Shown here: piece after piece, positions 60,773 to 64,000 of the stretch
Numbering within the stretch: the first letter of the stretch is position 1
Layout: the number at the start of each line of letters is the position of its first letter
NCBI RefSeq assembly: GCF_900114095.1
Contig: NZ_FORV01000005.1
Location: forward strand, 248,001-312,000
Length of the DNA: 64,000 nucleotides
Reading direction: 5' to 3'
DNA from: Sphingomonas sp. NFR04
Lineage (GTDB): Bacteria > Pseudomonadota > Alphaproteobacteria > Sphingomonadales > Sphingomonadaceae
Made by a program: the position numbers and the translations under genes
Notes under the pieces: model-generated
The model's database searches: none
What the model was told of the DNA's origin: nothing
What the model saw: the letters and a program-made list of their open reading frames with translations, nothing else

Positions 60773-63565
60773 TCAGAATCCCAACAGGCTCGTGGCGGTG
60801 CTCGGGCCGGACTGCAGCCGCGACAGCGCCGCCTGGTAATTTTTCAGCTGCGCCTGCTCGACCGCGGTGGAAGCGCCCTTCTTCCCCGATTTGGTCGTGC
60901 CGGTGCTGTCGACGATCGTCGCCTTGCCGTCATCCCAATATAGAGAGCGATAGGCGGTCTGCGTCATCGAGATCGCATCTTTGATCTTGCCGAGTGCGGC
61001 CTTGGCATTGTCGACCGAGGCGAGGCTCAGCGCCTCGCTGAGCTCGAGCCCGTACGCGCCGCCCGGCTTCACCTTGGGCGCCGTACCCACCACGGCGGCC
61101 GCATTGGCAATACGCTGCGGCTCCAGCCCGAGCTTCGAGAGCGCATCTGCGTCGGCACTGCCGGCGAGCAGTTCCATCTCATGGCCCTGCTTCATCGAGA
61201 TGCGCAACGACTGCACCCCATCGATCGTGGTGGCGGTGACGGTGCCCTTGGAGGCGCCGATCATGCCCTGAAGGCGATCGGCGATGGTCTTCAGCGTGTC
61301 GCCCTTTTCGATCGTCACGCGGCGCACGGCGAGATTGTCTGCCTTGATCGAGAAATAGTCGCCCTCGCGCAGCGTCGTCTGGGTGGTGACCCGGTCGGAC
61401 ACCGTCGGGTTGAGCACGCCGCGGCCGAAGCCCAGCGCCGACAGCGCGGTGGCGCCGCCCACATCCGCCGCGACGCGCACCGGCTCGGTCCGCGTCTGGA
61501 TCTGGCCGAACTGGGTGGTCGTGCCGACCGTGCCGCTCGCCGCATCGATCTGGGTGACGAAACCGTCGACCGGGCCCCGCCGGGTTGCACCCAGGTCGCC
61601 CGTCGTGCGGCCGCCGGCATAGATCTTGTCGCCCATGAAGGCGACGCTGTCGATCTGGTCGTCCTCGCCGGTGCCGACATAGGTGGTCGACGCGGTGGAG
61701 AGGGCGGAATCGATGCGCGTCACGAAGCCGTCGCGGCCACCGCTGAGCGCATTGGCCTGCGTGCCGGCGATCGCCGTGCTGGTGGCGCCGCCCACGGCGA
61801 TGCTGCCGTCTGCTGCCACTGCCAGCGCACGGGCGTCGGCCGTGCCCAGGCTGATGCTGCCAAGGGTATTCGACAGCGAATCCGCCTGCATCTTCACCAC
61901 GCTGGCCACGCCCTGGCTGGAGACGAGGGCCAGCAGATTACCGTCCTTGTCGGTCGCCAGGCTGGTGATGGTGTCGCTGCCGCCGGTATTGATCGTGCGG
62001 CGCTCGGCGATCTTGCCGGCGGAGTCGATCCGCACCACCATCGCATCGCCGCCATCTTCGTTGGAGACGCGACCGGCGACGAAGACCGAGCCGTCCGCGC
62101 CCACGGTCACGGCGCGGGCGGTATCGGCATCCTTGGAAACGACCAGGGTGGAAAATTGCTCGTCGCCATTGGCGGCGTATTTCGCCACCGCCATGTCGCC
62201 GTCGGCAGTGATGCCGTTGAAGCTGCCGGTCACCGTGCCGGCGACGACCACGCTGCCGTCCTGCCCCAGCGAGACCGATGCGCCGGTCGCCGCGCCGGTG
62301 GCGCCCAGATTGCGCTGCCACACCACCTTGCCCGAGCTGTCCATCTTGGTGAGGAACAGATTGTCGTCGCCGGTGGAGAGGTTTGCGCCCAGATCGCCCT
62401 TGGTGGTGCCGACCACATAGCTGAAGCCCTGCGCGTCGGTGACGCTCGCCGCCGCCGTGGTGGTGGCATAGACGTTGCTGGTCTGGGTGGTCTGAAGCTT
62501 GACCTTGCCGTCGGCGTCCTCGACCGCGGTGGTGACATTGGTCGTCTTGCCTGCGGCGACGTTCTGCGCGGTGCCCTGGCGGTCCAGCGCCTCGATCGTC
62601 CCCATGTTGACCTTGGCATTGTCGCCCGTGGGATCGTTGAGGCGGAATATCTCGGTCGAGGTGGGCGAATCGAGCGGCGTCTGGCCGGTGGTGACGACCA
62701 GCGAATCCTTGGCGCCGACCTGGTCGAGGCTGACCTGCTCGATGCCGTCCGGCGTCTCGAGGTTCAGCCGCCACATGCCGTCGCTGGTCAGCTCCGGCTG
62801 GAAGCGGGCGTTCCACTTGCTGACCGGCTCGCCCTTGCTGTCTGTCATCACGCTGCCGTCGTCGTCATAGACGAGCACCGACTTGATCTGGGCGTTGAGC
62901 GCGTCCGCGACCGAGTTGATCGTCGGCGGCTGGGGACCGGTCGACAGGTCGACGGTGAAGCTCTGCGACTGGGTGCCGCGCTTGATGCCGACGACGAACT
63001 GTTCGTTGCCGGTAAGGCCGGGCAGCGGATCCGATGCCATCTTCACCAGCGTCTTGCCGTTGGTCTCGTAGAGGTCGGTCGCGGCGAGCTCGCTGGTCTT
63101 GACGGTGGTGGTCGCCTTGCCGAACGCCAGCTTGACCTTGTCCGAAGGCGACGAGGCCAGATAGCTCTGCAGATCGGCCAGGCCCTTGGAGAAGGCCTTC
63201 TGATATTGCGCGCGCTGCGCGTCCGACGTGGTCTTGTCGGCGGCGCCTTCGGCAAGCACGCGCAGCTTGTCCAGCGCCTTGAACGCGGTGAAGGTGGTCT
63301 TCACGTCGTCGGGCAGCAGATTGCCGCTGCTGTCGCTGGTCGCCGGCTGGATCAGCGTTTTCGAGGCCAGGATCGAGGTGAGCTGCGACGAGGTGGCGTT
63401 GCCATCCTTGTCCTTCCAGGGCGGCGCGGTGACGGCGGTGGTGAACTGCGCCTTGGCGGTCTTCACCGCCTTGCTCTCAAAGGTCGGCAGCGCACCAATG
63501 GCCGAGAAGGCATCCTGCCCGGTCAGCACGCTTAGTCCGATGAGATTTGCGGCTAAATTAACCAT
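60773..63565 (-). CDS. FlaEY-like flagellar protein with SBBP beta-propeller repeats
   Basis: This 930-aa protein has three parts. The N-terminal helical part (FSKGLADLQSYLASSP) is about 320 residues long. A middle propeller of repeated blades (GDDNLFLTKMDSSGKVVWQR; GDMAVAKYAANG; GGRDGFVTRIDSA) resembles SBBP repeats. A C-terminal flagellin/hook-protein-like part contains YFSIKADNLAVRRVTIEKGD, then LGKIKDAISMTQTAYRSLYW. Length and organisation fit the Caulobacter FlaEY protein, reported to influence flagellin and chemotaxis gene expression and encoded near fliF/fliG, as here. There is no signal peptide. A structural rather than regulatory role is quite possible. Confidence 0.75.
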   Translation of the reverse strand: MVNLAANLIGLSVLTGQDAFSAIGALPTFESKAVKTAKAQFTTAVTAPPWKDKDGNATSSQLTSILASKTLIQPATSDSSGNLLPDDVKTTFTAFKALDKLRVLAEGAADKTTSDAQRAQYQKAFSKGLADLQSYLASSPSDKVKLAFGKATTTVKTSELAATDLYETNGKTLVKMASDPLPGLTGNEQFVVGIKRGTQSQSFTVDLSTGPQPPTINSVADALNAQIKSVLVYDDDGSVMTDSKGEPVSKWNARFQPELTSDGMWRLNLETPDGIEQVSLDQVGAKDSLVVTTGQTPLDSPTSTEIFRLNDPTGDNAKVNMGTIEALDRQGTAQNVAAGKTTNVTTAVEDADGKVKLQTTQTSNVYATTTAAASVTDAQGFSYVVGTTKGDLGANLSTGDDNLFLTKMDSSGKVVWQRNLGATGAATGASVSLGQDGSVVVAGTVTGSFNGITADGDMAVAKYAANGDEQFSTLVVSKDADTARAVTVGADGSVFVAGRVSNEDGGDAMVVRIDSAGKIAERRTINTGGSDTITSLATDKDGNLLALVSSQGVASVVKMQADSLSNTLGSISLGTADARALAVAADGSIAVGGATSTAIAGTQANALSGGRDGFVTRIDSALSTASTTYVGTGEDDQIDSVAFMGDKIYAGGRTTGDLGATRRGPVDGFVTQIDAASGTVGTTTQFGQIQTRTEPVRVAADVGGATALSALGFGRGVLNPTVSDRVTTQTTLREGDYFSIKADNLAVRRVTIEKGDTLKTIADRLQGMIGASKGTVTATTIDGVQSLRISMKQGHEMELLAGSADADALSKLGLEPQRIANAAAVVGTAPKVKPGGAYGLELSEALSLASVDNAKAALGKIKDAISMTQTAYRSLYWDDGKATIVDSTGTTKSGKKGASTAVEQAQLKNYQAALSRLQSGPSTATSLLGF

Positions 63566-63592
63566 GATCCGATCCGTCCCTTCCCCATTTAC

Positions 63593-63604
63593 TTTCTATA
63601 ATAG
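63593..63604. promoter_or_regulatory. -10-like element between flaEY-like gene and fliG
   Basis: TTTCTATAATAG reads toward fliG; the palindromic core CTATAATAG also gives TATTAT toward the minus-strand gene, so one site could serve both directions. Confidence 0.38.
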
Positions 63605-63656
63605 AGGAGAGCGCGGCCTTGCGGGTGCGCGCGGACCATTTTCTGCAGGGATGAGC

Positions 63657-64000
63657 ATGGCTTCTGTCGCCACGGTGGGTGAACCGCCCGAACTGAAGAA
63701 ATTCACCGGACCGCAGCGTGCGGCCGCGCTGATGCTCGCGCTCGGCAAGGAACATGGCGCCCCGATCTGGGACCAGCTCTCCACCGACGAGATCAAGGAG
63801 CTTTCCTCGACCATCTCCAGCCTGGGGCGCATCCCCAGCGTCGTGGTCGAATATCTGCTCGTCCAGTTCACCGGCGAAGTGGCGAGCATGGCCTCGCTCC
63901 ACGGCAGCTACGAAACCACCGAACGCCTGCTCGCCGGCATCCTGCCGAACGACAAAGTGAAGGAGATCATGGAGGATATCCGTGGTCCCTCGGGCCGGAC
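63657..64000 (+). CDS. fliG: Flagellar motor switch protein FliG (5' part, runs off window)
   Basis: The first 114 codons are visible. LKKFTGPQRAAALMLALGKEHGAPIWDQLSTDEIKELSSTIS and the closing IMEDIRGPSGR are the N-terminal FliG domain that binds the FliF MS-ring. AGGG lies six bases before ATG 63657; ATG 63651 is in frame. The torque-generating C-terminal domain is beyond the window edge. The gene is divergent from the FlaEY-like gene. Confidence 0.93.
   Translation, partial: MASVATVGEPPELKKFTGPQRAAALMLALGKEHGAPIWDQLSTDEIKELSSTISSLGRIPSVVVEYLLVQFTGEVASMASLHGSYETTERLLAGILPNDKVKEIMEDIRGPSGR

Overview
The window looks like a chromosomal segment of a sphingomonad (Alphaproteobacteria, Sphingomonadaceae, close to Sphingomonas). 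Base composition is GC-rich throughout. Supporting markers are PEPxxWA-CTERM proteins, a large TonB-dependent receptor, the alphaproteobacterial flagellar factors FlaF, FliX and a FlaEY-like protein, and sphingomonad-type palindromic intergenic repeats. I see no phage, IS element, CRISPR array or rRNA operon.

Layout. Bases 1-14907 hold mixed housekeeping and envelope genes: an unknown HTH-like protein; a subtilase with a small possible inhibitor gene behind it; lepA; a CsgG-like lipoprotein-family protein; a TonB receptor / P-loop kinase / PnuC cluster probably for nicotinamide riboside; tRNA-Pro(CGG); a TPR-arginine methyltransferase fusion; a FadL porin; a DUF2147 protein; and a compact second subtilase. 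Next come ybaK (15040-15513) and an unknown gene. Bases 16166-29563 carry a full type II secretion system (T2SS), split into facing blocks: K-J-(PBP1-fold protein), N, F, E-M-L, and G-H-I-C-D. An extra three-gene set resembling reduced GspL, GspM and GspC converges on gspD. A Tat-dependent PhoX-like phosphatase follows and is a plausible T2SS cargo.

Bases 32282-40894 hold a small lipoprotein, two tandem amidohydrolases (one without the metal-binding HxH), a PAS histidine kinase with a FixJ-type regulator, a degenerate receiver-like protein and an alginate-export-type porin. From 41110 to the end the region is motility and chemotaxis: an MCP, flaF, a large HAD protein, then a tightly overlapping operon motA-cheS-cheY-cheA-cheW-cheR-cheB-cheY-cheD-cheT-motB-fliL, then a tandem PilZ protein, fliX/flgI divergent, flgJ(N), an flgN-like gene, flgB, a FlaEY-like protein and the start of fliG.

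How it fits together. The che order matches the Sinorhizobium-type operon, including a STAS protein before cheY and a small helical protein with a DxxxQ motif after cheD. That small protein is the best candidate for the missing CheY-P phosphatase. A -10-like element CCTATAA recurs upstream of several motility units and may be a shared promoter. The T2SS, the Tat-exported PhoX-like protein and the PBP1-fold protein together suggest an envelope-spanning export module with its own periplasmic helper.
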